Origin: Bradyrhizobium sp.
Lineage (GTDB): Bacteria > Pseudomonadota > Alphaproteobacteria > Rhizobiales > Xanthobacteraceae
NCBI RefSeq assembly: GCF_017881085.1
Contig: NZ_JADGRI010000012.1
Coordinates: forward strand, 1-33,944
DNA length: 33,944 nt
Direction: 5' to 3'
The translations under genes and the position numbers were made by a program. This document shows positions 7,462-16,385 of the stretch, piece after piece (positions within the stretch are counted from its first letter, which is position 1; every line of letters starts with the position of its first letter). The notes under the pieces are model-generated. The model was not told the DNA's origin. It was given only the letters and a program-made list of their open reading frames with translations, and searched no databases.

Positions 7462-7642
7462 GGAATGCGACTGTTAAATCATCGTCATAAATTGTGAGAA
7501 AATCTGACACAGAGCGACTGTTCTGATGCGCTCCGATCGCACTTTACCGTCGATGTCGGACTTGCACTGCAGCCCTCATACAGACATGAGATAGAAGCGC
7601 TGCCAGCAACACCTGCGCGCTTGCTTGTAACTCGAGTCTGGG

Positions 7643-10279
7643 ATGACGACGATGCAATCCGATCCGGACAGTGGCGCGATGGCCTCGGAAGGCAGGTTCG
7701 CGGCAGCGGTTCAGATCGATGGAGCGCCGGCGGCACGGTATCGTCAGCGCTTCGGTTGGGCGCTGATACCAATCGTCACCGCGTCCGGCTTCGCCGGTCT
7801 CGGCTACGAGATCGTGTGGACGCGCCAGTTGAGCCTCGCGCTCGGGACCGAAATGATGGCGGTGCTGGGCGCGGTCGCCGGATTTTTCGGCGGGCTTGCG
7901 ATTGGTGCCTTTGCGCTCGATGGCCCAATCCGGCGCGCGCGATCACCGCGAACCGTGTACGCGGCGCTCGAGGCCGTGATCGGGCTCTGGGGCGTCGTGA
8001 ACGTCTGGCTCCTGCCGATTGCGGGCCGGGCCCTGGCGCCGCTGCTCGGCACCGAGCCTGCGCCGGCCCTGCTTTGGGCCGCCAGCTTTGCGCTGCCGAC
8101 ACTGGTCCTGCTTCCCGCCACGGTGGCGATGGGAGGGACCTTGACCGTGCTCGAGCGAATGATGAGGGAAGCTCGCGGCGATGCCCGCGTCAGCGCCGGC
8201 GTCTACGGCGCGAACACCGCCGGCGCCGTGGCCGGCACCCTGGTTTCCACATTCGTACTGATTCCAGCGTTTGGACTTTCCGGAACGCTGGTTTGCCTCG
8301 CCGGCGTGAACGTCCTGTGCGCGTTGGGCACGCTCGCGCTGGGACGGGATTCCGATCGGACGATGGCGGCCGCCGACGAAGCGCGGCCAGGAACCATTGG
8401 CGAACTGCGGCTCATAATCACCTTGTTTGCCACCGGGCTGCTCGGAATCGGATTCGAGGTTCTCGTGGTCAGGCTTGCAGCGCAGGTGATGCAAGACACG
8501 GTCTATACTTTCGCAGGCCTGCTGGCGGCCTACTTGCTCGGCACCTCGGCGGGAGGCCTCATCTGGCAGCGAGCCGGCCGCCACACCCGGGATGGCCATC
8601 TCGGATGGCTGCTCGCCGCGACAGCTCTCGCTTGCCTGACGACGGCATGTCTGGCGCCCTACATTGCCCGCATCGCCGAGACTGCGGTCGAGGCAGGCAT
8701 CGTCGGAGAATTGGCTGTCGCGATGGCGTTGTTCCTGATGCCGTCGACGGCGATGGGGGCGCTGTTTGGCCTCCTGGCGCAACGCGTGCGCGACCAGCGC
8801 GGATCGCTGGGATGGGCTGTCGGCATCAACAGCATCGGAGCCTCGATGGCCCCGCTGCTGACGGCGCAATTCCTGATTCCGGCCTTTGGCGCCTGGTTGG
8901 CGCTCATTCCCATCGCATTGGGATACCTGCTCCTGCTTCCGTTTCGCCGGGCAGCGCTGGTCTGGGCGGCGGCACCGGCGATCCTAGCGCTGGCGTTGTG
9001 GGTACGCCCCACACCCTCTTTGATCAGAGTGCCTCCGGGCGGCGGGCTGCTTGCGGTCCGTGAAGGGCCGATGGTGACGGCGAGCGTGGTCGATGACGCG
9101 TCGGGGGCCCGGTATCTCGAGGTCAACGGCCGCTTCCGCATGGGCGGGACGAGTTCGGTCCGCTCCGACTATCGGCAGGCGATGCTGCCGTTATTGCTGC
9201 ATCCGGCGCCGCATCGGGCCTTATTCCTGGGCATCGGCACCGGTGCCACTGTGGTCGGCGGATCGCAGATGCCGGGAGTAACAGTCCGTGGCGTGGAGCT
9301 GTCGCGGGAGGTCGTCGAGTTGCTTCCGTGGTTCGCCAGTCCCGCAACCGCCCGCCCGGCACCCCGGCTGGCCGTCGCGGACGCCCGCCGATTCGTCGCC
9401 GCGGACAGCGATCAGTACGACGTGATCGTCGCCGATCTGTTTCATCCCGCGCTGGATGGCAGCGGCTCGCTTTATACGGTCGAGCATTTCGAGGCCGTGA
9501 AAAAACGACTGTCCCCCGGTGGCGTGTTTTGCCAGTGGCTGCCTCTGTATCAGCTCGACCTGCCGTCACTTCGCGCGATCGTCCGGGCGTTTCTCGAGGT
9601 CTACCCCGAGGGCTCGGCCTGGCTCAACCACTATAGCGTTCGTACGCCGATGCTTGCCCTCATCGGTCCGCGGGACGGCAGCAATCTCGATCTCGCCGCG
9701 CTCGCCGCGCAACTCCGCGACCCGGCCGTCAGTTCTGTCGTGCGCCCGCTGGGGTTCGAGGCGCCAATCGACCTGCTTGGACAATATCTGGGGGGTCCCC
9801 GCGCCCTTTCCGCATTCGCCGGCGAAGGCCCGCGCAACACCGACGATTATCCGTTTGTGACGTTCGATGCGCGTCGAAATGTCAGTGCGCTGACGGCGCC
9901 GCCCTGGTCCCTGTTGCTCGCCGTCACCCGCGCAATGCGGCCGGACCCGGCCGAGCTACTGGCTGCGCCGCAGCGCGACGCGCTGGGCGATCGGTTGGGC
10001 GCCTATTGGCAAGCGCGCAACCGATTTCTCGAGGCGGGCGCGGCGTTGCCGGGCGATCCGCGCGGCAGCGCCCTGATCGGAGCGGCATCCCCGGGTCTGC
10101 TGGACGCCATTCGCCTCAGCTCCGAGTTCGATCCCGCCTATGGACCTTTGATCGGCATGGCGAAATCACTGATGGCGTCCGACCGGGCCGGGGCCGCGCG
10201 CCTGCTGCGCGAGATCAACGATGCGGCGCCGTCGCGCGGCGAAGCACGGGAGCTGCTCGCGCGCGAATTTGGCCAATGA
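7643..10279 (+). CDS. Multi-pass membrane protein fused to a spermidine-synthase-like domain
   Basis: An 878-aa fusion of the kind annotated as fused MFS/spermidine synthase. Residues about 38-460 contain many hydrophobic helices in two sets (first SGFAGLGYEIVWTRQLSLAL, second about 252-460 beginning LIITLFATGLLGIGFEVLVV). Both begin with a GhGYEhVWTRQ or GFEVLVVRLAAQ-type motif, suggesting internal duplication. Residues about 480-720 match spermidine synthase: YLEVNGRFRMG, SAM-type glycine loop LFLGIGTGATVVGGS, and YDVIVADLFHPALDGSGSLY followed by LSPGGVFCQW. The polyamine-synthase GGGDG and DxxDP motifs are altered, so aminopropyl transfer from decarboxylated SAM is doubtful; methyl transfer or another use is possible. 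It is divergent from the TonB receptor. The start could also be ATG 7652. Confidence 0.85.
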   Translation: MTTMQSDPDSGAMASEGRFAAAVQIDGAPAARYRQRFGWALIPIVTASGFAGLGYEIVWTRQLSLALGTEMMAVLGAVAGFFGGLAIGAFALDGPIRRARSPRTVYAALEAVIGLWGVVNVWLLPIAGRALAPLLGTEPAPALLWAASFALPTLVLLPATVAMGGTLTVLERMMREARGDARVSAGVYGANTAGAVAGTLVSTFVLIPAFGLSGTLVCLAGVNVLCALGTLALGRDSDRTMAAADEARPGTIGELRLIITLFATGLLGIGFEVLVVRLAAQVMQDTVYTFAGLLAAYLLGTSAGGLIWQRAGRHTRDGHLGWLLAATALACLTTACLAPYIARIAETAVEAGIVGELAVAMALFLMPSTAMGALFGLLAQRVRDQRGSLGWAVGINSIGASMAPLLTAQFLIPAFGAWLALIPIALGYLLLLPFRRAALVWAAAPAILALALWVRPTPSLIRVPPGGGLLAVREGPMVTASVVDDASGARYLEVNGRFRMGGTSSVRSDYRQAMLPLLLHPAPHRALFLGIGTGATVVGGSQMPGVTVRGVELSREVVELLPWFASPATARPAPRLAVADARRFVAADSDQYDVIVADLFHPALDGSGSLYTVEHFEAVKKRLSPGGVFCQWLPLYQLDLPSLRAIVRAFLEVYPEGSAWLNHYSVRTPMLALIGPRDGSNLDLAALAAQLRDPAVSSVVRPLGFEAPIDLLGQYLGGPRALSAFAGEGPRNTDDYPFVTFDARRNVSALTAPPWSLLLAVTRAMRPDPAELLAAPQRDALGDRLGAYWQARNRFLEAGAALPGDPRGSALIGAASPGLLDAIRLSSEFDPAYGPLIGMAKSLMASDRAGAARLLREINDAAPSRGEARELLAREFGQ

Positions 10280-10325
10280 CGAGAGGCAGCCTTGGCAATC
10301 AAAACCTTGGCAATCAAAGCCTGGC

Positions 10326-10949
10326 TCAAGGCGCAAAGTTGATGCGGTAGCCCCAACAATCCAGACTGTCGGGAATGGCGTTGAAGGCGATGGTGATCCG
10401 CTGCTCGCCCTGGTTTTTCGGTACTTCGTGATAGAGGTAGCTCGGAAACAGCACGAGATCTCCGGGCTCCGCCTCGGGCAATACATACTTGCCCGCATTG
10501 AACGGGCCGATCGCGGCGCTGCGCGTATGATGGCGAAAGGAAAAATCGTTGCCGCCGGGCGGGCGCACAAAAACCGTCCTGCAGGCCGGATGGGAGGGCG
10601 TCAGGTAGAGAATGCCGGAGATAAAGCTATTGGCGTGCGAATGCAGCGCCTGACTGCCGCCCTTCTCGAGCATATTGGTCCACATCTCCTTGACGGTCCA
10701 GCGCAGCCTTTCGCCGAACAACAGAACTCCGAAATCCACGAGTTTCGGCACCGCCAGTTCGGCGATGCTCTGAAACAGATTATTTTCCAGGGGATTGGCG
10801 ACCTGCGTGTGGAAAAGCGCGTCCGATCGCAGATTGGTCTCGACGTGGGCGTCGCGGATCGAGGCGACGGCGGCCTCGTTCAATTCCGGAGGAAGCAGCG
10901 CCGGCGAGCGCATCATAGGGATCGGGAAAAGCGCCTCGATCTGGTCCAT
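10326..10949 (-). CDS. Putative 2OG-Fe(II) oxygenase, TIGR02466-like
   Basis: A 207-aa protein starting at ATG 10949 (MDQIEALFPIPMMR), which matches the usual N-terminus of this family. Residues 101-114 carry ALHSHANSFISGIL and residues 170-190 carry SYLYHEVPKNQGEQRITIAF. His103 and/or His105 and His174 are the likely iron ligands, and Arg184 would bind 2-oxoglutarate. The classical HxD pair is not present as such (HSHAN), which is a family trait as far as I can judge. The substrate is unknown; some family members neighbour phage or secondary-metabolite genes. It is convergent with the membrane/spermidine-synthase fusion, 46 bases apart, and those 46 bases contain a 15-base tandem duplication (10290-10319). 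Confidence 0.8.
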   Translation of the reverse strand: MDQIEALFPIPMMRSPALLPPELNEAAVASIRDAHVETNLRSDALFHTQVANPLENNLFQSIAELAVPKLVDFGVLLFGERLRWTVKEMWTNMLEKGGSQALHSHANSFISGILYLTPSHPACRTVFVRPPGGNDFSFRHHTRSAAIGPFNAGKYVLPEAEPGDLVLFPSYLYHEVPKNQGEQRITIAFNAIPDSLDCWGYRINFAP

Positions 10950-11108
10950 GTTTCGATATCCGCTCTCGATGTTCCGGCTTGTTCGCGCGTCGCGAAATGA
11001 CGGCGCGAGGGTCGGCGACATTAGCACGGGGCAAAATTCAGAAATATGACACCCGCGCCGATTGACCGCCTTATGCGATCAGGGGCGTCCGCTGGCGGCA
11101 AACCTTCA

Positions 11109-11474
11109 CTACCGTCCCGAATTCTCGTCGGGCCGAAGAACTTTCAACGCTTCGCCCGGACGCAAGACATGGCGGTGTTCCCTGACTTCATCGGTCGCAC
11201 GCTCGGCCATTTCCAGGCAATCGTCGAATTCGCCGTTGCCGGCTTCGACCATGGCCTGATGCAGATCGCGCTCGGCAAAATAACGGGACGGATCATCTGC
11301 CGGCAACGCCGCCGCCAGCGCGCGTGCCTGCTCCACCGCCGCTTCGCAGTCCTCACGGGTAGGCTCGACCGAGGCGGCGCGGCTTGACGTCGCGGCACCC
11401 CACGCAAGGCCGGCGAGAACACATACGGCTAGCTGATTGGTTCGACCCAAGATGCATCCGCCCGATACGAACAT
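11109..11474 (-). CDS. Small secreted protein of unknown function
   Basis: A 121-aa protein with a probable signal peptide (MFVSGGCILGRTNQLAVCVL, then AGLAWGAATSSRAA, cleavage before SVEP). The mature domain is acidic and helical, with a cysteine pair (ECEAA-type DCEAAVE and DDCLEMAE) that may form a disulphide. The end is basic (VLRPGEALKVLRPDENSGR). The ATG at 11474 is chosen because it gives a sensible signal peptide; the ribosome binding site is weak. It follows the PHP-like gene's terminator on the same strand and so probably has its own promoter. I do not recognise a named family. Confidence 0.65.
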   Translation of the reverse strand: MFVSGGCILGRTNQLAVCVLAGLAWGAATSSRAASVEPTREDCEAAVEQARALAAALPADDPSRYFAERDLHQAMVEAGNGEFDDCLEMAERATDEVREHRHVLRPGEALKVLRPDENSGR

Positions 11475-11506
11475 AGCCCAAACGCGCGGCCACACGGTGT
11501 CCCCCG

Positions 11507-11544
11507 AAGAAAAGGTTGTGGCGGGGCTTTGCCGCCCCGCCACA
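11507..11544 (-). terminator. Rho-independent terminator of the PHP-like gene
   Basis: A perfect 11-bp stem, TGTGGCGGGGC (11517-11527) with GCCCCGCCACA (11534-11544) and a 6-base loop. Read leftward it is followed by a T-rich run (CCTTTTCTT). It lies 22 bases past the stop codon at 11567. Confidence 0.8.
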
Positions 11545-11566
11545 CATTCTTCGATCGATCCAGGTC

Positions 11567-13561
11567 TCAGTCCCGATCGCGGCCGTCGTGATCGTGATCA
11601 TTATCGGCGCGACGAGAGAGTTTCTGCGCGAGTTCCCGGTTGGTCTCGACAAGAAGTTTCGGCGATCCTTCCGGCCGAATGAAGATCGGATTCGCATAGA
11701 ACCAGACGTTCGAATAGGCCTGAACGTCGAAGGTCACTTTCTTGACGCCGTTGACCGTCTGGAGATGCGCCGGGCAAGCGGGGTCCGTGCAGCTTACCTG
11801 GGCGTTATTGACGTCGAGCAGTGGGCTACCGGCAGTATCGGTCACGTTCGGGGTCGCGACCGGAATGTTGGTTCCGCGCGCGCGGACATAGAACGGTGTC
11901 CTGCCCGCGGTGAACGAGGTCGTGAACCGGAACCGGGTCGAGCCGTCCCGTAACTTCCTGCTTTCCATGCTGGAGGAACGGATCTGCTGCGCAATCGTGG
12001 TCGTGGGGTTGTACACGATCGCCGCCCCCGCAACGCCGGCGGCGTTCGGGACTGCATAGTTCGGTCTGCTCGGGTCGACCACGCCGGTGATCTGGCCGGT
12101 GATCAGGTCGACGTGGTCGAGCGACGGCTTGTTCAGCGGCTGCGTGATCCCAACTTGCTGCAACAGCGGATTGTTGAAGCCGTAGGGGCTGTTGTTCTCG
12201 GCCGGGACGGTCATCTCCATCTCGATCGTGACCTTTTCGCCGGGCTTTACGACCAGCGTTTCGCCCATCGTCTTCCAGTCATCGCCACGTGTCTTGGCCC
12301 GGAAAACCATGTCCGGACCGATGATGTCGGCGTTGACGGAATAGGAGTTGCCTGAACGCATACCGTCGATGATCGACTGCGCGCGGAAATGCTCGGTGTT
12401 CGGAACGTAGAGCTTGGTGTACTCGCCGGGAATGAAGTCGGACGTCGTGAAGGAATCTCGCGCACCGGCCGCGCCGCGATTGTGCCAGTCGGAACTCACG
12501 TAGATGAAGAAATTGCGGCCTTCGCCAAGCAAGCCGTCCCACAGGCCGCCGACCTTCGCGGTGTAGATACCGCTAAGACCATAGGTGCCGCCACCGACGG
12601 CGTTGGTCGAGTAGGAACCCGAGCCGCCTGTGACCGAGCCCTGGGCCATATGACCCGGCGACTCGATGCCGAACGCAACCGTCGGGCCGGCATTGTTGAA
12701 GTCGCGGAAATGCTCGATGTTGTAACCGTTCGAGCCGTTCGGATTGAACGGTCCCGCACGCTCGGTATGGGTGGGAATGACATAGGATTGCAGCGGGTAT
12801 TTTGTCTGCAACCAGGTGACGCCTGCAACCGCCTTTTGATGGCCGGCCGTACCGCTGTTGTTGACGGTGTCCTTGCCGGGCCAGATCGGGTTGCTACTGC
12901 CGTCGAGGGGGCCGATCGCGTCGTTATCGGCGCGGTCGAAGCGGTACTCGTATTCGGCCATCTTGTCGGCGTTGCCCGGGCCGCGAGGATCGCGCGGGTT
13001 CTGGCCGGCGATCACCGCAACGTCGGTGTGTTCGTGGCCGGGAACGATCCATTCCAGGCCTTCGACCAGCACCTTGTTATAAAGCGGCGTGCGGTTGACG
13101 ATGATGGGATATTCGACTTCCTTGATCGACTGCCAGCGCCACATCTGCGCGCCAGTGCCCGTGCCGTTCGGCGTGCCCTTCAGGCTGGCGATCGTGATGC
13201 CATTGATGGTCTGGCCGAGCGTCTGACTCCAGGTATGTGTGGTGTCGCCCGGAAGGTTGGCGCTGGTGTCGCTGAAGCGGCAGTCGCGGTTGCCCGAACC
13301 GCCATGGTTGCCCAGCGTGAACCAGTCGAGGTCGAAATTGGTGCCGCCGCTGGCGGCGACGCCCTTCGCGACCGAGCGATCGATCGCGTAGCCCGCCGAA
13401 ACGGATCCGTCGGTGCAGGTATTGTGGTTGTGCATGTCGCCGGCGACATAGGGGTTGGCCCTGTGCCGATCGTCTCCACGATCGTCGGCGGTGGCTGTTT
13501 GCGTCAAGGCCAACGAGACCGAAGCCGCCGTCAGCAGGATTTTCTTAGCAGACATAACCAT
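11567..13561 (-). CDS. Secreted PHP-like metal-dependent phosphoesterase with His/Asp tail
   Basis: A 664-aa exported protein. The ATG at 13561 is favoured by GGGG seven bases upstream. The signal peptide MVMSAKKILLTAASVSLALT-QTATA is cleaved before DDRGDD. PHP-superfamily features are visible: the HxH metal motif GDMHNHNTCTDGS (His44, His46), WFTLGNHGG in the place of the usual TDH, GLEWIVPGHEHTDV near 173, a later VIPTHTE, and SSDWHNRG near 357. These are candidate trinuclear metal ligands. The second half is beta-rich (MEMTVPAENNSP, TSFTAGRTPFYVRAR), which recalls DUF3604-type proteins. The C-terminus ends DNDHDHDGRDRD, probably metal-binding. The substrate is unknown. It is divergent from the PPIase/HupE operon across an AT-rich gap. 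Confidence 0.75.
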   Translation of the reverse strand: MVMSAKKILLTAASVSLALTQTATADDRGDDRHRANPYVAGDMHNHNTCTDGSVSAGYAIDRSVAKGVAASGGTNFDLDWFTLGNHGGSGNRDCRFSDTSANLPGDTTHTWSQTLGQTINGITIASLKGTPNGTGTGAQMWRWQSIKEVEYPIIVNRTPLYNKVLVEGLEWIVPGHEHTDVAVIAGQNPRDPRGPGNADKMAEYEYRFDRADNDAIGPLDGSSNPIWPGKDTVNNSGTAGHQKAVAGVTWLQTKYPLQSYVIPTHTERAGPFNPNGSNGYNIEHFRDFNNAGPTVAFGIESPGHMAQGSVTGGSGSYSTNAVGGGTYGLSGIYTAKVGGLWDGLLGEGRNFFIYVSSDWHNRGAAGARDSFTTSDFIPGEYTKLYVPNTEHFRAQSIIDGMRSGNSYSVNADIIGPDMVFRAKTRGDDWKTMGETLVVKPGEKVTIEMEMTVPAENNSPYGFNNPLLQQVGITQPLNKPSLDHVDLITGQITGVVDPSRPNYAVPNAAGVAGAAIVYNPTTTIAQQIRSSSMESRKLRDGSTRFRFTTSFTAGRTPFYVRARGTNIPVATPNVTDTAGSPLLDVNNAQVSCTDPACPAHLQTVNGVKKVTFDVQAYSNVWFYANPIFIRPEGSPKLLVETNRELAQKLSRRADNDHDHDGRDRD

Positions 13562-13858
13562 GTAGTCGCCCCATTTTAAGTAAGATTTCGATTGAGATGT
13601 TCGACGCAAACCAAAAAAAGAGACCAACACCGCATGCGCGATGCGCGGATTTCTCCATGACGCGACAAAATCAGAACTCGGAGACAATTAGGTGAAGGTT
13701 TTATTTTGGAGCCCGGGCCATCGACAAAAAAATTCGCAGTCAACGAAAATTGTTTTTCCAATTTTTTTGATCAGGTGCTCGATTGTCGAGTGACAGACCG
13801 AGTGCCGCGTTGCATAACCCTGCCGCACGTCGCGTGCTGTGAGGATTGTGAAAGTTTT
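13562..13858. promoter_or_regulatory. AT-rich divergent promoter region
   Basis: This gap separates the PHP-like gene from the PPIase/HupE operon and is far richer in A and T than its surroundings, especially 13690-13780, which has A7 and T7 runs. AAAATTG (13747-13753) can pair with CAATTTT just after it, before a T-run, which resembles a weak terminator or a bent-DNA protein site. It probably holds promoters for both directions, but no consensus box can be assigned with confidence. Confidence 0.5.
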
Positions 13859-14770
13859 ATGTCAACGCCAGCGATGCCAAACGCCACACGCACCTTTGGG
13901 ATACCTGCCACCGTTTCCCCCGACCACAACGCAAATCCAGCGGACCCCACGACGCGGCCCTCCGTGCTTTCCGTCTCTGCCGCGGCGCGCGCTCTGTTGC
14001 GAGAGCCCCTGCTGCACTTCATGGTGCTCGGGGCGCTGATCTTCGGCATCGATGCCGCTCTGCATCCGCAGCAGAAAGACGACAGAGTCGTCGTCGTGAC
14101 CAAGGCGATGCGCCAATCCTTCATTGACAATTTTGACGAGGACAAATCGCGCGTCCCCTCCGATGACGAACTGGCAAAAATGATCGAGAGCTGGGTCGCG
14201 AGCGAGATTCTGTATCGTGAGGGCAAGGCGCTCGGCGTCGATCGGGGCGACGACATGATCCGCGATCGCGTCGCCTTCAAACTGCAACTGCTGATCTTCG
14301 ATCAGATCCACGTGGCGCGGCCGACGGAAGACCAGTTGCGCGCGTGGTTTGCGAGCAATCATGCGCGGTTCGACGAACAGGAGAGGGTGGGGTTCTACCT
14401 GACACCGCCGACCGATCAGATAACGGCGCAGCGGCAACTCGAAGACATTCAGGGGCAACACGAGTCCGAGGAGTTGCAGAAGCAGACGCGCGCCATCCTC
14501 GGACGTCCGGTCGCGAGCCTTGCCGCATCTTTCGGGGAAGGCTTCCGCGATGGACTTCTGGCGATGCCACAGGGGCAATGGAACATCTTGCAGTCAAAGG
14601 ATGGCTGGCACGTCGTTCGCCTCGATTCCCGGCGCCCGGGGGCGCTCGCCATTTTCGAGAACGTTCGCGACGAGGTAGCCAGGATCTGGCAAACGGAAGA
14701 AACGCGCAAGCAGGCATGGGAAGCGGTTAGCCGTCTGAAGGCCAACTATAAAGTGCGGTACGAGCAGTGA
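13859..14770 (+). CDS. Membrane-anchored peptidyl-prolyl isomerase (PpiC-like)
   Basis: A 303-aa protein starting at ATG 13859. A cytoplasmic, low-complexity N-terminus of about 45 residues leads to one membrane segment (LLHFMVLGALIFGIDAAL, about 51-68). The rest would be periplasmic: a SurA/PpiD-like helical part (DDELAKMIESWVASEILYRE) and a parvulin-like domain at about 180-290 (VGFYLTPPTDQ, LAASFGEGFRDGLLAMPQGQ, SKDGWHVVRLDSRRPG, then VRDEVARIWQTEE). The rotamase core lacks several canonical parvulin residues, so it may act as a chaperone rather than an isomerase. It is the first gene of a four-gene operon with 4-base overlaps and may help fold or assemble the membrane proteins that follow. 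Confidence 0.8.
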   Translation: MSTPAMPNATRTFGIPATVSPDHNANPADPTTRPSVLSVSAAARALLREPLLHFMVLGALIFGIDAALHPQQKDDRVVVVTKAMRQSFIDNFDEDKSRVPSDDELAKMIESWVASEILYREGKALGVDRGDDMIRDRVAFKLQLLIFDQIHVARPTEDQLRAWFASNHARFDEQERVGFYLTPPTDQITAQRQLEDIQGQHESEELQKQTRAILGRPVASLAASFGEGFRDGLLAMPQGQWNILQSKDGWHVVRLDSRRPGALAIFENVRDEVARIWQTEETRKQAWEAVSRLKANYKVRYEQ

Positions 14771-15747
14771 CCACGATGCGATATTGGCGTGTGACGCTGC
14801 TGGTTCTCGCCGCGCTCATCCTGCCGCGCCAGCTTGACGCGCATGAAGCCACGCTGGGCGTGCTCGAATTCCGCGAGGTCCGGCCCGGCGCATTCGTCGG
14901 TCGATGGACCATGGAGCCCTCGATCGGAGCCGCGCGCGTCGATCTGCGGGTGCCGCCCCACTGTTTCCTTCGGCTGCCGGAGATGAATTGCGGCGAGAAG
15001 GGACTGGTCGGCCCGATCACGATCACCAATCTCGGCGCCGACATGTCGGCGGTGCTGATCAAGGTCATTCCGATCGGGGGCGAACCACGCAGCTATACGA
15101 TCTCGAGTGCGAACCCGGTTGTTTCGCTGCTCGGCACAAGCGACCCGACCCTGCAAACCTGGGTCGAACTGGCCAGAACCTATGTGAATTACGGGATCGA
15201 CCACATCCTGCTGGGCGCCGACCATCTCTTGTTCGTGCTGGGTTTGATCTGGATCGTCGGCGGCGGGTGGCGGCTGGTCAAGACGATCACGGCCTTCACG
15301 GTCGGACACAGCGCCTCGCTCGCCGCCGCGGCCTTCGGGTTGATCGGCGTGCCGGAACGGCCGCTCAACGCCTGCATCGCGCTGAGTATCGTGTTCGTCG
15401 GCGTCGAAATTGTGAAACAGCAGCGCGGCGAAGCGGGGCTTACCGCGCGCTATCCCTGGGCCGTCGCATTCACCTTCGGACTGGTTCACGGCATTGGCTT
15501 CGCGAGCGCGTTGGCGGGACTGGGGCTCGAACGCCGGCTGCTGCCGGCTGCGCTGCTTTTCTTCAACGTCGGCGTGGAGATCGGGCAGCTCGCCTTTGTG
15601 CTGCTGGTGCTAGCCCTGATCTGGGCGCATCGGCGCCTCGACGCTGTCTTGCCGCGCTGGGGTGATGCTCTCCCGGCTTACGCGATCGGCTCGGTGTCCA
15701 TGTTCTGGTTCTTCGGCCGTCTGTTGCGCGTACTCGCAGCCACATGA
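14767..15747 (+). CDS. HupE/UreJ-family membrane protein with large periplasmic N-domain
   Basis: A 326-aa protein. A GTG at 14767 overlaps the preceding stop (GTGA); an in-frame ATG at 14776 is an equally good start. The signal peptide ends in PRQLDA before HEATLG, so the mature chain would begin with His. A beta-rich periplasmic domain of about 130 residues follows (VLEFREVRPGAFVGRW, CFLRLPEMNCGEKG). The C-terminal half has about six to seven helices with HupE motifs: YGIDHILLGADHLLFVLGL, ITAFTVGHSASLAAA and FGLVHGIGFASALAG. This matches the long HupE/UreJ_2 type. HupE/UreJ proteins are linked to nickel or cobalt entry, but the long type has no proven substrate. Confidence 0.88.
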   Translation: MTTMRYWRVTLLVLAALILPRQLDAHEATLGVLEFREVRPGAFVGRWTMEPSIGAARVDLRVPPHCFLRLPEMNCGEKGLVGPITITNLGADMSAVLIKVIPIGGEPRSYTISSANPVVSLLGTSDPTLQTWVELARTYVNYGIDHILLGADHLLFVLGLIWIVGGGWRLVKTITAFTVGHSASLAAAAFGLIGVPERPLNACIALSIVFVGVEIVKQQRGEAGLTARYPWAVAFTFGLVHGIGFASALAGLGLERRLLPAALLFFNVGVEIGQLAFVLLVLALIWAHRRLDAVLPRWGDALPAYAIGSVSMFWFFGRLLRVLAAT

Positions 15748-16385
15748 CGGGGAACGGTCGCACGATGTCCTCCCGGGTTGTCTCGAGCCGTGCCGTGCCG
15801 GGTCTCCTGGTTGCGATGGCAGCGCTCGTGCTGGCGCAACCGGCGTTCGCGCATGAGCAGGTGGCTGTAGGCGGCGGTCTCGTCCGCGGGCTGTTGCATC
15901 CGCTGACCGGGATGGACCACCTGATTGCCATGGTGGCGGTTGGTATCTGGGGGGCGCAGCTCGGGGCGCCTGCAATCTGGGTGCTGCCGATCACATTTCC
16001 GATGGTCATGGCGGTCGGCGGCGTCCTCGGGGTGCTGCGAATTCCTCTGCCGGTACCGGAGGTGGTGATCGCGCTTTCGGCCCTGGTTCTCGGGGCCGCC
16101 GTCGCCATGCGCCTGCGTTTGCCGTTTGCCGCCGCCGCCGTCGTCGTCGCGGTGTTTGCGGTCTTTCACGGCCACGCACATGGGGCCGAGCTTCCAGGCT
16201 CCGCCAACCCGCTCGCCTATGGTGTCGGCTTTGTCGTCGCCACCGGCCTGCTCCATTTGTGCGGCATCATGATCGGCACGTTGACGCGCTGGCCCGCCGG
16301 AGAGCGATTGATTCAGGGGCTCGGCGTGGTGATCGCTGCGCTCGGCTGCTATTTCCTCGCGCAAAGTCTGGGAGCCGCCGCATGA
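15744..16385 (+). CDS. HupE/UreJ-family permease-like protein
   Basis: A 213-aa protein with the complete short-HupE signature. The ATG at 15744 overlaps the previous stop (ATGA); ATG 15765 is also possible and has GGGGAA upstream. The signal peptide (AMAALVLAQPAFA) is cleaved before HEQVAVGGG. The motif GLLHPLTGMDHLIAMVAVG and the later FHGHAHGAELPG carry the histidines and aspartate that define the family and are proposed metal ligands. About six membrane helices follow, ending VVIAALGCYFLAQSLGAAA. HupE of Rhizobium leguminosarum is a nickel permease for hydrogenase, and UreJ is its urease counterpart. No hydrogenase or urease genes lie here, so nickel or another divalent metal is only an inference. 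Confidence 0.92.
   Translation: MTGNGRTMSSRVVSSRAVPGLLVAMAALVLAQPAFAHEQVAVGGGLVRGLLHPLTGMDHLIAMVAVGIWGAQLGAPAIWVLPITFPMVMAVGGVLGVLRIPLPVPEVVIALSALVLGAAVAMRLRLPFAAAAVVVAVFAVFHGHAHGAELPGSANPLAYGVGFVVATGLLHLCGIMIGTLTRWPAGERLIQGLGVVIAALGCYFLAQSLGAAA

Noticed and set aside
10290..10319. Tandem 15-base duplication CCTTGGCAATCAAAR
   Set aside because: Only two units in a 46-base gap between convergent genes; too small to call a functional repeat.
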